Origin: JAEUIZ01 sp046155605
GTDB taxonomy: Bacteria > Planctomycetota > Phycisphaerae > Phycisphaerales > UBA1924
Direction: 5' to 3'
NCBI GenBank assembly: GCA_046155605.1
Contig: JBJXFQ010000055.1
Span: 1-64,000, forward strand
DNA length: 64,000 bases
A program made the translations under genes and the position numbers. The notes under the pieces were generated by a model that worked only from the letters and a program-made list of their open reading frames with translations, ran no database searches and was not told the origin of the DNA. Of this stretch, positions 19,126 through 27,489 are shown piece by piece. The number at the start of each line of letters is the position of its first letter. Position 1 is the first letter of the stretch.

Positions 19126-19168
19126 ACGAGCGCGCGTGGGTCGGTCCAGTTCGGCCCACGCCGCTCGT
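19126..19168 (+). terminator. Strong hairpin, probable terminator/attenuator
   Basis: ACGAGCGCGCGTGGG (19126-19140) pairs with CCCACGCCGCTCGT (19155-19168) over 14 bp with one bulged base and a 14-nt loop. It is followed by GTTTCTCTT. It lies between the M56 gene and the TPR gene, so it probably ends or attenuates the blaI-M56 transcript. Confidence 0.65.
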
Positions 19169-19193
19169 GTTTCTCTTACTCAGGAGTCCTGCC

Positions 19194-22100
19194 ATGGCCC
19201 GCTCCCCGCGCGCCCTTGCCCTCGCTACGTTCACGCTTGCCTTGCCGACGCTTGCCGTGCAATCGCTCGCGCAGCCCAACCAGCCACGCGCCGCCGCGGC
19301 GACCAAGCCTGACGACGCCGCGTATCGCGCGGCCACTGGCATGCTCCAGCGCGGGCTCACCGATCTCGCCGCGGATGAGTTCCGCCGATTCCTCGCCGAT
19401 CATGCCGATCATGCCCGCGCGCCCCACGCCAAGTACGGCCTCGCGATCTGTCTCGCACGCCAGGCCAAGCACGCCGACGCCGCCACGATCCTCGAAGGCC
19501 TCGATGCCATCTCGGACTTCGAGTTTGCGCCTGATGCGGCCCTCCTGCGCGGTCAGTGCTCTTTGATCGCCGGCGACCACGCTGCCGCCGCGATCGCGTT
19601 TCGTCGCGTGCTCAATGGCTTTCCATCCTTCGATTCAACGCACGCCGCAGCGCTGGGCCTTGGCGAGTCGCTGTATCGCGCCCTCGCGTTTGACGACGCG
19701 CGGGCCGCACTCGAGCGCGTCGCCCGCGACTGGCCGGAGTCTTCCTCTCGACCGCGGGCGGAGTTGCTGATGGCCCTGTGCGATGCCGCTGAGTCGCGTG
19801 ACAAGCAGGCCGCGGCCCGCCTGGCGACATTGCGCGACACTTGGCCCGATGACGAGGTGGTGTCGCGTGCCGCGCTGGCCGAGGCGGCCTCCCGCGCGCG
19901 CCTGGGGCAGCACGAGCAGGCCGAATCGCTGTATGCGAGGGCCGCGACCGACTCCGCGCTTGCGCCCGAGGCGGCGCTGGGCATTGCGCGCCTTCGCCGT
20001 GAGGCGCGGCGACCCTCCGACGCTCTCGCCGCTTCCGATGATTTCCTCCGCCGTTGGTCCGAGTCGCCGCTCGCGGATGCCGCGCGACTCGAACGCGCCC
20101 GGGCGCTGCTCGATCTCGCCAAGCCCGATGATGCGCTCGCCACACTGCGATCACTCTCGAAGTCCACTGCGCCAGACCTCGCGGACGATGCCGCGTACTG
20201 GTCGGCCAAGGCGCTCCTGCGCCGTGGCGACTTTGAGGAAGTCGCCTCGCTCCTCGCCGACTTTCCACGCCGCTTCGGATCTTCGGAACTCATCCCCGAT
20301 GCCGCCTACGACCTGGGCGTTTCGCTCACGCGTGCGAACAAGCACGCCGACGCGGCTCGCGCCTTTGCCTCGTTCTCTTCGGCCTTTCCCAAGCACGACC
20401 TCGCGCCCGAGGCTCTTGCCGCCGAGGCATCGGCCCGCCGCGCCGCGGGCGATCTCAATGGTGCGGCCGAAGCCTGCGATCGCTTCCTCGCCGCGTACCC
20501 CAAGCACGCGCGGGCCGCGTCGATCGAACTGCTGCACGCCGATTGCGACCAGGCCGCCGGGCGCGACGAGCCCGCCGCCGAGCGTTACGCGCGTGCCCTC
20601 GCCGCCGCGCCCGATGCGCCCGACGCCGCGTCAACGATGGTCCGGCTGGCGCTCGTGCGCCATCGTCTGGGCGAGACCGGCGCTGCCGAACTTCTGCGTC
20701 GCGCGCTCGACCGCAAGCCACCGCCGCAGCCCGAACTCCAGGTGCCGGCATGGACCGTGCTCGCGGACGTCGCGATCGCCGCCGAAGACTGGCCCGCCGC
20801 CCAGCGCTGGCTCGAACTTCGCACCAGGCAAGCCGACTCCGCCGAGGTTCGCCTCAAACTCGGGATCGCTTGTGCCCGCCAAGGCCTGCACGCGCCAGCC
20901 CTTGAACACTTCACCGATGCTCTGACCTTGGACGGCGCATCGCCCGCACCTTGGATTCTCGCTCGCGCCCGCTTCGAGCGTGGCCAATCGCTCGAGGCTC
21001 TCGGGCGCGCTGCCGAGGCCCGTGCCGAGTTCGAGGCCGTCGTTGCCGACGACGACAAGGCTCTCGCGGACGCGGCGATCAAGCGGCTCGCCGCGCTCGC
21101 CTCGCGCGATGGGCGCCACGCCGACGCCGCCGCGCTCCTCGGTCGCGTCGCAGACGGCGAATCCGCCGATCCCGCGGTGCTGCACGATGAGGCTTCGGCA
21201 CTGCTTGCCGCCGGCGAATACGCGAAGGCCGAGGCCGCACTCGATCGCTTCCTGGCGACCAAGCCCGACACGAATCCTCTCGCCGAGGCCCGCGCCGAGC
21301 GCGCCATCGCGATCGCCCGTCAGGAGCGATTTGACGAGGCGCTCACGCTGCTGGACGAGGTCGAATCCGCCGCCTCGCTGCTTTCCAACGACCTGCTCGC
21401 CGCATCGCGCGCTGATCGCGCCTGGGTTCTCGCGCGGCTCGGCCGCGCCAACGACGCCGCATTCGTCTATCGCTCGCTTCTCGATTCCGAGACGCCCCCG
21501 CCCCTCGCCGCGCACGCCGCACTCGAACTGGCCTGGATCGAGGCCTCGGCCTCGCGTTGGGAGGCATCGCTCGCGCTCCTCGATCGTGCCCGCGTCGCGC
21601 CCTCCGTTTCTGCAACCGCATGCCGCGCCACATACCTCCGTGGGCTGTGCCTGCTCCGCCTCAATCGTGCTGTCGAATCCGCGGAAGCCCTCGCTCCATT
21701 CACCAAGGAACTCATCTCGTGCGACTCGCTGCCCTCGGCGCTCCTGGCGCTCGGCGAGGCCCAGGCCGCGCTCGGCAAGAACGACGCCGCCACCTCGACG
21801 CTCCGCGCCGCCATCGACGCCAAGCCCGACGATGACACACTCGCCGCGGCGCTCCTCGCGCTGGGCCAGGCCGAATCCGCCGCGAATCGCTGGAACCAGA
21901 GCCGCGCCGCATTCAACCGCTATCTCGAGCGCTGGCCGGAAGGTCCGGCGTGGTTCCAAGCCCGCTTCGGGATCGGCTGGGCCCTCGAGTCCGACGGCCA
22001 CCACGACGACGCCATCGCAGCGTATCGCCAGATCACCTCGGCCCATCAAGGCCCAACCGCCGCTCGCGCGCAGTTTCAGATCGGCCAGTGCCTCTTCGCC

Positions 22101-22352
22101 TTGAATCGCCTCGACGAGGCCTCGCGCGAGTTGCTCAAGGTCGACATCCTCTACGCCTATCCGCAGTGGAGCGCCGCGGCGCTCTATGAAGCCGGCCGAT
22201 GCCTCCTGCGCCTGAATCGCACGAGTGAGGCACGGCAGGTTCTCTCCCGAGTCATCGAGCAGCACGCCGACACCCGATGGGCCGTGCTCGCGAAGCAGCG
22301 GCTCGACGAATCCCGCCCCGAATCACTCCCGGGTCGCCCCGCGCAGCGATAG
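19194..22352 (+). CDS. Large periplasmic TPR protein
   Basis: 1052 residues from the ATG at 19194, which follows CAGGAG and begins a clear signal peptide (MARSPRALALATFTLALPTLA...SLAQ). A reading from 18741 would overlap the M56 gene and is rejected. The body is a long run of Ala-rich 34-residue helical pairs, for example AADEFRRFLADHADHARAPHAKYGLA, GEYAKAEAALDRFLATKPD and AIAAYRQITSAHQGP. These are tetratricopeptide repeats of the outer-membrane-assembly/CpoB style, with no catalytic motif. It is the first gene of a tight operon with ExbB, ExbD and a TonB/TolA-like fusion, so a scaffold or partner role in an energised envelope complex is likely (inference). Confidence 0.8.
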   Translation: MARSPRALALATFTLALPTLAVQSLAQPNQPRAAAATKPDDAAYRAATGMLQRGLTDLAADEFRRFLADHADHARAPHAKYGLAICLARQAKHADAATILEGLDAISDFEFAPDAALLRGQCSLIAGDHAAAAIAFRRVLNGFPSFDSTHAAALGLGESLYRALAFDDARAALERVARDWPESSSRPRAELLMALCDAAESRDKQAAARLATLRDTWPDDEVVSRAALAEAASRARLGQHEQAESLYARAATDSALAPEAALGIARLRREARRPSDALAASDDFLRRWSESPLADAARLERARALLDLAKPDDALATLRSLSKSTAPDLADDAAYWSAKALLRRGDFEEVASLLADFPRRFGSSELIPDAAYDLGVSLTRANKHADAARAFASFSSAFPKHDLAPEALAAEASARRAAGDLNGAAEACDRFLAAYPKHARAASIELLHADCDQAAGRDEPAAERYARALAAAPDAPDAASTMVRLALVRHRLGETGAAELLRRALDRKPPPQPELQVPAWTVLADVAIAAEDWPAAQRWLELRTRQADSAEVRLKLGIACARQGLHAPALEHFTDALTLDGASPAPWILARARFERGQSLEALGRAAEARAEFEAVVADDDKALADAAIKRLAALASRDGRHADAAALLGRVADGESADPAVLHDEASALLAAGEYAKAEAALDRFLATKPDTNPLAEARAERAIAIARQERFDEALTLLDEVESAASLLSNDLLAASRADRAWVLARLGRANDAAFVYRSLLDSETPPPLAAHAALELAWIEASASRWEASLALLDRARVAPSVSATACRATYLRGLCLLRLNRAVESAEALAPFTKELISCDSLPSALLALGEAQAALGKNDAATSTLRAAIDAKPDDDTLAAALLALGQAESAANRWNQSRAAFNRYLERWPEGPAWFQARFGIGWALESDGHHDDAIAAYRQITSAHQGPTAARAQFQIGQCLFALNRLDEASRELLKVDILYAYPQWSAAALYEAGRCLLRLNRTSEARQVLSRVIEQHADTRWAVLAKQRLDESRPESLPGRPAQR

Positions 22353-22384
22353 GCCCGAAGGACCGCGCCCAAAGGACATCCCAC

Positions 22385-23164
22385 ATGCTCTCTCTCGCTC
22401 AATCCGCTCCGCCCGCGCTCACCGTCTGGGACTTCGCCGTCAAGGGCGGGATCGTCATGATCCCCATCGGCATCTGTTCCTTGTTCGCTCTGGGGCTTAC
22501 TGTCGAGCGGCTTGTGGCGCTGCGACAGCGTCGCCTCGTCCCGCCGGAGCTTGCCGCGTCACTGCGCACCTCGCTTGCACCAGCGGACGGAGCCGGGCCG
22601 GATGTCGTCGCAGCCCGACGCGCCTGCGATAACTCCGATTCGTCGCTCGCCCGCGTGTGCGCTGCGGCGCTCGATGCGTGGGATCGCCCGATCGAGCACG
22701 TCGAGCGACTCGTTGCCGACGCCGGTCGTCGCGAGATTCTCACCCTGCGTCGGCCTCTTCGCGGGCTGTCTCTCATCGCCTCGATCGCGCCGCTGCTGGG
22801 GCTTCTGGGCACCATTTTCGGCATGATCACCGCCTTCCGCACCATCGCCACCTCGCCCGACGCGCTCGGTCGCACGGAGCTGCTCGCCGCGGGCATCTAC
22901 GAGGCCATGGTCACCACCGCCGCGGGCCTCATCGTCGCGATCCCCGCGCTGCTGATGTTCCACATGCTCTCCGCTCGCCTCGAACGAATCGTCCTCGCGT
23001 TGGACGCGCAATGCCTCGCCCTCTTTCACCGGCACGGCACGCGCGGCACCCCCACTACTCCCGGCCCGGTTCCCCAAGCCCCCGCCGATGTGCAGTCGAA
23101 CGGCACCATTCCCATCGCCCCGAAGCCCGCCGCGCTGCCCACGCCAGCGCTCGCCGCCTCCTGA
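22385..23164 (+). CDS. MotA/TolQ/ExbB proton-channel family protein
   Basis: 259 residues from ATG 22385, preceded by AAAGGA. Three membrane spans in the family arrangement: IVMIPIGICSLFALGLTVERL; LSLIASIAPLLGLLGTIFGMITAF; and MVTTAAGLIVAIPALLMFHML, with the APLLGLLGT...GM and the TTAAGL-x-VAIPA signatures. ExbB/TolQ forms the stator pentamer that uses proton-motive force to drive a TonB/TolA-like arm. It is 32 bp after the TPR gene and 15 bp before the ExbD gene. The C-terminus is a Pro/Ala tail. The subclass (ExbB or TolQ) cannot be decided from the sequence. Confidence 0.93.
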   Translation: MLSLAQSAPPALTVWDFAVKGGIVMIPIGICSLFALGLTVERLVALRQRRLVPPELAASLRTSLAPADGAGPDVVAARRACDNSDSSLARVCAAALDAWDRPIEHVERLVADAGRREILTLRRPLRGLSLIASIAPLLGLLGTIFGMITAFRTIATSPDALGRTELLAAGIYEAMVTTAAGLIVAIPALLMFHMLSARLERIVLALDAQCLALFHRHGTRGTPTTPGPVPQAPADVQSNGTIPIAPKPAALPTPALAAS

Positions 23165-23179
23165 TTCAGAGCACGCGCC

Positions 23180-23593
23180 ATGATCCTCCACGATTCCACC
23201 GACGACCTCGCCACGGGCATCGACCTCGCGCCCATCATCGACATGGTCTTTCTGCTGCTCATTTTCTTCCTCGCCGCGACGACCTTTCAGCAGACCGAGC
23301 GCGAACTCAAGATCGCGCTGCCCGAGGCCTCCGCCGCCGCACCCATCTCCGCCGCGCTCCGCGAGATCATCATCAATGTCGATTCGACCGGCGGCGTTGT
23401 CGTATCTGGGCGCTCCCTCGACGACGCGGCCCTGAGCGAACTTCTCCGGCTGGCGCTGGACGCCAACAAGGGTCAGAAGGTCAGCATCCGCGCCGACCGC
23501 GCCGCCATGTACGCCTCCGTCGCGCACGTCCTTGACCTCTGTAAGCACGCCGGCATCACCGAGCCCTTCCTCGACACCATCCCCACCCGTTGA
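23180..23593 (+). CDS. ExbD/TolR family biopolymer transport protein
   Basis: 137 residues. One N-terminal membrane span, PIIDMVFLLLIFFLAAT, contains the essential Asp (D21, equivalent to ExbD Asp25) of the proton path. A periplasmic domain of about 90 residues ends in the usual VAHVLDLCKHAGI...PFLDTIPTR helix. It pairs with the ExbB-type protein immediately upstream. It is followed after 9 bp by a protein whose second transmembrane helix carries TonB-like residues. Length and layout are normal for the family. Confidence 0.93.
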   Translation: MILHDSTDDLATGIDLAPIIDMVFLLLIFFLAATTFQQTERELKIALPEASAAAPISAALREIIINVDSTGGVVVSGRSLDDAALSELLRLALDANKGQKVSIRADRAAMYASVAHVLDLCKHAGITEPFLDTIPTR

Positions 23594-23602
23594 GCCCGCG
23601 AC

Positions 23603-26600
23603 ATGAAGCGCTCCGCCGCCATCGTCTCCCTCGTCCTCGCCGCGCTCGCGGGGCTCGCAGCCATCGCCGCCTCACGAGTCGCTTCATCCTCTTTCTATTC
23701 CGACGGCCGCACGCTCCGCGAGCCCGCCGCGGCGGCGCGCCCACGCTCGATCCTCTGGCTCCCCGCGACTCCGGTCGCCACCTCGCACGCCGGCGCCGAC
23801 GTGGGCGCGACTGCCGAAGCGACCACTGACGCGACGAACACGCCCGATGAGTACGAGCCTCGCCTCTCCGCCGACGGCACGCGCATGATCCTCGTTCGCG
23901 GCCGCCCCGGTGCCAACGCAGACCTCTTCGAGCGCCGATGGACTCCCGCCGGGTGGACCGCGCCCGAGCCCATTGCCTCCATCAACTCGCCCGCCGACGA
24001 ACTCGGACCCGAACTCTCCGCCGACGGCCAGCGCCTCTACTTCTACTCCGATCGCGACGGCACGATCGGCGGCTTCGACCTCTGGGTCGCCCATCAACTC
24101 GACAACGCCTGGGGCGCTCCCGTCAACCTCGGGCCTTGCATCAACTCCACCGCCAACGACTATGGCCCCGCGCTCGCCCCCGATGGCGGGCGACTCTATT
24201 TCGCTTCGAACCGCTCCCGTGCCGGCGAGCCGCCCCGCGACGATGCGTGGTCCGCCACAATCCGCGAGCGCCGCGACCGTCACGATTACGACTTGTTCTT
24301 CGCCGATCTCGAGGCCGGGAGTGAAGCGACGCGTCTCGACGCCCTCAACACGCCATCCGACGAGGGCGCGCCCGCACTCAGCCCAGCCGCTGATTTCCTC
24401 TACTTCGCCTCTGATCGTCCCGGCGGCCTCGGTGGCTTTGATCTCTACCGCACCCGCCTTCGCGACGGCATACCAGACTCGCCGACGCCGCTCGACGCGT
24501 CTGTCAACTCAGCGGCGAACGACCTCGATCCCGCGCTCTCGGCCGAAGGCTTCCGGCTTTTCTTCAGTTCCGATCGCCCGCTTTCCGTCCCTGGGGCACA
24601 GACAACCAACCCCGCGGCCGATCGGGCGGTCAACACGCAAACACCGTCCGCTCGATCCGCCGCGAGCCAGAACCCGCCCGTCTACTCCCTCTGGACCTCC
24701 GCATCGCGAGAAGTCTTCCTCGATCGCGATCCGCTCACGCTCGGCGACGCCCTCGCACAACTCTGGCACGATGCCTGGCCTTGGATCCTCGCGCTCCTCC
24801 TCATGCTCCTGGCCCTTGTCGGCGCGTTCTTTCTCGCCCGCCATCCCGACCTGCGTGATCGTTACTCGCGCCTCGGCCTACTTGCTCGCTGCCTCCTCGC
24901 CTCGCTCCTCGTCCACATGCTCCTCCTCTCGCTCCTGGGCTTCTGGCACGTCGGAAGCGCCATCGGCGACATCCTCGCTCACCCGGGCGGCCACCGCGTC
25001 TCCCTCGCTTCCTCCGCGTCGCTCTCCGACTCCACGTCCGAGTCGGGCTCGGGCGACTCGCTCTTCAACCAGATCATGGCCTCCGCCATCGAGCCCTCAT
25101 CCGTCGCGCCCGCCGCCGACCCGCAATCCTCCGCGATCACGCCGGTGCGACCGCTCGATGCGTCGCCCGCCTCGCTGACGATCGCTCGTGCCGCGCCGCA
25201 ACTCGCGCCGACAACCTTGGATTCGCCCGAAGCCGCCCCGACAGCGTCACCTGCGGCACCGACATCCGGACCACCGCCGGACGCGCTCGCACAACGTCTC
25301 CCGCCCACTTCGGCTCCTGACGCGCCAGTCACCGAAGCCCAGACGCCGACTCCCATGCTCTCGGCCGCGCCCTCCGCCACAAACCTCACGGCACGCACCC
25401 TCATCGCCACCTCGTCGCCACTGGCCGTGCCCGCGACAACCGAAACTCAACCCGCCACACCTCAATCGTTCGCATTCGTGGATGCGCCCGCGCCGGCCCC
25501 GTCTGCCGCGTCATCTTCATCGCTCCCTCCCTCGCCCGCACCGCTCGTCGCCACACTTCCCACCGCTCCGGCCGCGTCGGCCGCGCTGGAGACACCCCCC
25601 GCAACACGACTTCCAGGCATCGCCGACCCCAGCGCGATTCCCGTTCGCTCCCTTGCCGACTTCGCGTCGGCATCGAACTCGCCGTCGATTCCTCGGGCTT
25701 CTGCCACCGGCATTCCAGCGCTATCCACAAGCCCCGCAGAGGCCGTGCCGTCAGCATCGCAGGTCGCGCGAGCAGACATCGCCTCACCCCTGGCCGCATC
25801 GAGCCTCCAGTCTCGCGTTCCCACCTCTGCCGCCGCACAGCCGACGAGCGAATCCGCAGCCGCCGCAAGCCCCGTCCCGATGAACGTCCCGGCAGGTGCC
25901 GCTCCGCAGTCGCTCCAACTCCCAGGCCGCGCTGAGCGCACGCTCTCGGCCCTGCCGCTCCCCTCTTCTGCTCCCGCCACGCCATCCGCCTCCGCCGCAT
26001 CTTCGACAGCGTCAAGTATCGCTGACGCGACAGCCAGTGCTTCCTTTGCGAGCCCGAGCGCCGCGCCGCTCGCCTCTGCCGTGCCGCTCGGCACACGCCT
26101 CCCCGAAGTCGCGCTGCCGCGCGCCGGCATAACTTCTGAATCCACCGCGGCTCCCTCGACGGCACCATCCATCGGTTCCGCCGCCGCGCTCCGCTCCACG
26201 CCCGCTCCGCTCGCACACTCGAGCACGAACTCATCTCGCGTCGCCTCCGCCGTGCCCTCGCTCCCCGCCTCCGTGATCAATGCCCCTCCTTCTGCCGGCC
26301 CCTCCGCCGCGCTCTCGGATGTCGTCCGAGGCGTGTCCTCGCCATCGCGCCTTGCCGATTCCCCACCGCCACTGGCCGCCTCACCCCGGCTCCTTGCCCT
26401 CGAACCCGATCCGCCAGCGCCATCACCCGCCGATCTTGCCCTCCGCGATCCCGCAATCCGCGAGCAAGTCCTCGAATCCACCGGCGGCTCGCGCGAGACC
26501 GAGCGAGCCGTCTCCGATGCCCTCGCATGGCTCGCGCGCCACCAATCGCACGACGGGCGCTTCAGCGGCCAGGACTTCGACGACGACTGCAACGCCTGCG

Positions 26601-27469
26601 GCTCGCCCGCCGAGGTCCGGAGCGACACCGCGATGACCGGCCTCGCGTTGCTCGCCTTCCTCGGCGCGGGCCACATCCATACCGCCGAGGGCACGCACCA
26701 AGACGCCGTCGCTCGTGCGCTCGGGTTCCTCATCGCCGGCCAATCCGCCGACGGCGACCTCCGCCGCGGCGAGACCCTCTACTCGCAATCCGTCGCCACC
26801 GTCGCGCTCTGCGAGGCCTACGCGATGTCCAAGGACGCCCGCGTCGGCGACGCCGCACGCCGCGCCCTCCGATTCCTCGAAGATCGCTCCGCACGACCCT
26901 CGAGCGACCCCGCCGACACCGGCGTGCTCGGCTGGCAACTCATGGCCGTGCATTCCGCGCGCCGCTGCGGCTTTGCGACCTCCAACCTCACGCTCGACCG
27001 CGCCCGCCGCTGGCTCGCGCAGATTGACCGGGGTTTGGGCCGATTCGCTTACACGCGCGATGGCGAGCCCTCGCCCGCCGCCACCGCCGAGGTGATGGTC
27101 GTCAGCCAACTGCTGGGGCATCGCCGCGACGAGCCCGCGATGAAGGCCGCAGCCGAGTTCATTCTCACCGCGCCGCCCGCGTGGAACGGCCGCGCGCCGA
27201 CGTACTACTGGTATTACGCCACGCTCGCGCTCTTTCAGCAGCAGGGCGAGGCCTGGAAAGCCTGGAACGATCGCCTCGCGCCCGAGCTGCTCGAGGGCCA
27301 GCACCGCGACGGGCCCGCCAAGGGAAGCTGGAACCCGCAGGACCAGTGGTCACGCCTGGGCGGCCGAATCTACCAGACCGCCGTCTGCACCCTCAGCCTC
27401 GAAATCTACTATCGCTACTCGCCCGTCGGCCTCGACCTCATTCCCGAGCCGCGCAACGCGGAACGTTAG
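23603..27469 (+). CDS. PD40 propeller - TonB/TolA-like anchor - Ser/Ala/Pro arm - alpha-toroid fusion protein
   Basis: 1288 residues. In order: a signal/anchor helix (5-26); a beta-propeller of PD40/TolB-like repeats (about 70-370: SADGQRLYFYSDRDG, APDGGRLYFASNRS, SAEGFRLFFSSDRP); a span at about 391-412; a basic loop RHPDLRDRYSR; a second span at about 428-448; a Ser/Ala/Pro-rich arm of about 480 residues; and a C-terminal domain (about 956-1285) of prenyltransferase/squalene-cyclase-type repeats (ALAWLARHQSHDGRF, TGLALLAFLGAGH, ALGFLIAGQSADGDL). The second span has S434, H438 and L445 at the spacing of the TonB/TolA SHLS motif, with His449 where the last Ser would be. Topology by the positive-inside rule puts both arm and toroid in the periplasm. 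As the last gene after ExbB/ExbD, it is a likely force-transducing arm (inference). An enzymatic cyclase role is unlikely: no DxDD motif was seen. Confidence 0.75.
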   Translation: MKRSAAIVSLVLAALAGLAAIAASRVASSSFYSDGRTLREPAAAARPRSILWLPATPVATSHAGADVGATAEATTDATNTPDEYEPRLSADGTRMILVRGRPGANADLFERRWTPAGWTAPEPIASINSPADELGPELSADGQRLYFYSDRDGTIGGFDLWVAHQLDNAWGAPVNLGPCINSTANDYGPALAPDGGRLYFASNRSRAGEPPRDDAWSATIRERRDRHDYDLFFADLEAGSEATRLDALNTPSDEGAPALSPAADFLYFASDRPGGLGGFDLYRTRLRDGIPDSPTPLDASVNSAANDLDPALSAEGFRLFFSSDRPLSVPGAQTTNPAADRAVNTQTPSARSAASQNPPVYSLWTSASREVFLDRDPLTLGDALAQLWHDAWPWILALLLMLLALVGAFFLARHPDLRDRYSRLGLLARCLLASLLVHMLLLSLLGFWHVGSAIGDILAHPGGHRVSLASSASLSDSTSESGSGDSLFNQIMASAIEPSSVAPAADPQSSAITPVRPLDASPASLTIARAAPQLAPTTLDSPEAAPTASPAAPTSGPPPDALAQRLPPTSAPDAPVTEAQTPTPMLSAAPSATNLTARTLIATSSPLAVPATTETQPATPQSFAFVDAPAPAPSAASSSSLPPSPAPLVATLPTAPAASAALETPPATRLPGIADPSAIPVRSLADFASASNSPSIPRASATGIPALSTSPAEAVPSASQVARADIASPLAASSLQSRVPTSAAAQPTSESAAAASPVPMNVPAGAAPQSLQLPGRAERTLSALPLPSSAPATPSASAASSTASSIADATASASFASPSAAPLASAVPLGTRLPEVALPRAGITSESTAAPSTAPSIGSAAALRSTPAPLAHSSTNSSRVASAVPSLPASVINAPPSAGPSAALSDVVRGVSSPSRLADSPPPLAASPRLLALEPDPPAPSPADLALRDPAIREQVLESTGGSRETERAVSDALAWLARHQSHDGRFSGQDFDDDCNACGSPAEVRSDTAMTGLALLAFLGAGHIHTAEGTHQDAVARALGFLIAGQSADGDLRRGETLYSQSVATVALCEAYAMSKDARVGDAARRALRFLEDRSARPSSDPADTGVLGWQLMAVHSARRCGFATSNLTLDRARRWLAQIDRGLGRFAYTRDGEPSPAATAEVMVVSQLLGHRRDEPAMKAAAEFILTAPPAWNGRAPTYYWYYATLALFQQQGEAWKAWNDRLAPELLEGQHRDGPAKGSWNPQDQWSRLGGRIYQTAVCTLSLEIYYRYSPVGLDLIPEPRNAER

Positions 27470-27489
27470 AACATCTTCGCCACAACGAC

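Noticed and set aside
18741..19193. N-terminal extension of the TPR gene
   Set aside because: It overlaps the M56 coding region in another frame, while ATG 19194 has a ribosome site and starts a signal peptide.
23603..27469. Squalene-hopene cyclase
   Set aside because: Only the C-terminal quarter has toroid repeats and no DxDD acid motif was seen; the rest is propeller, membrane anchor and arm.
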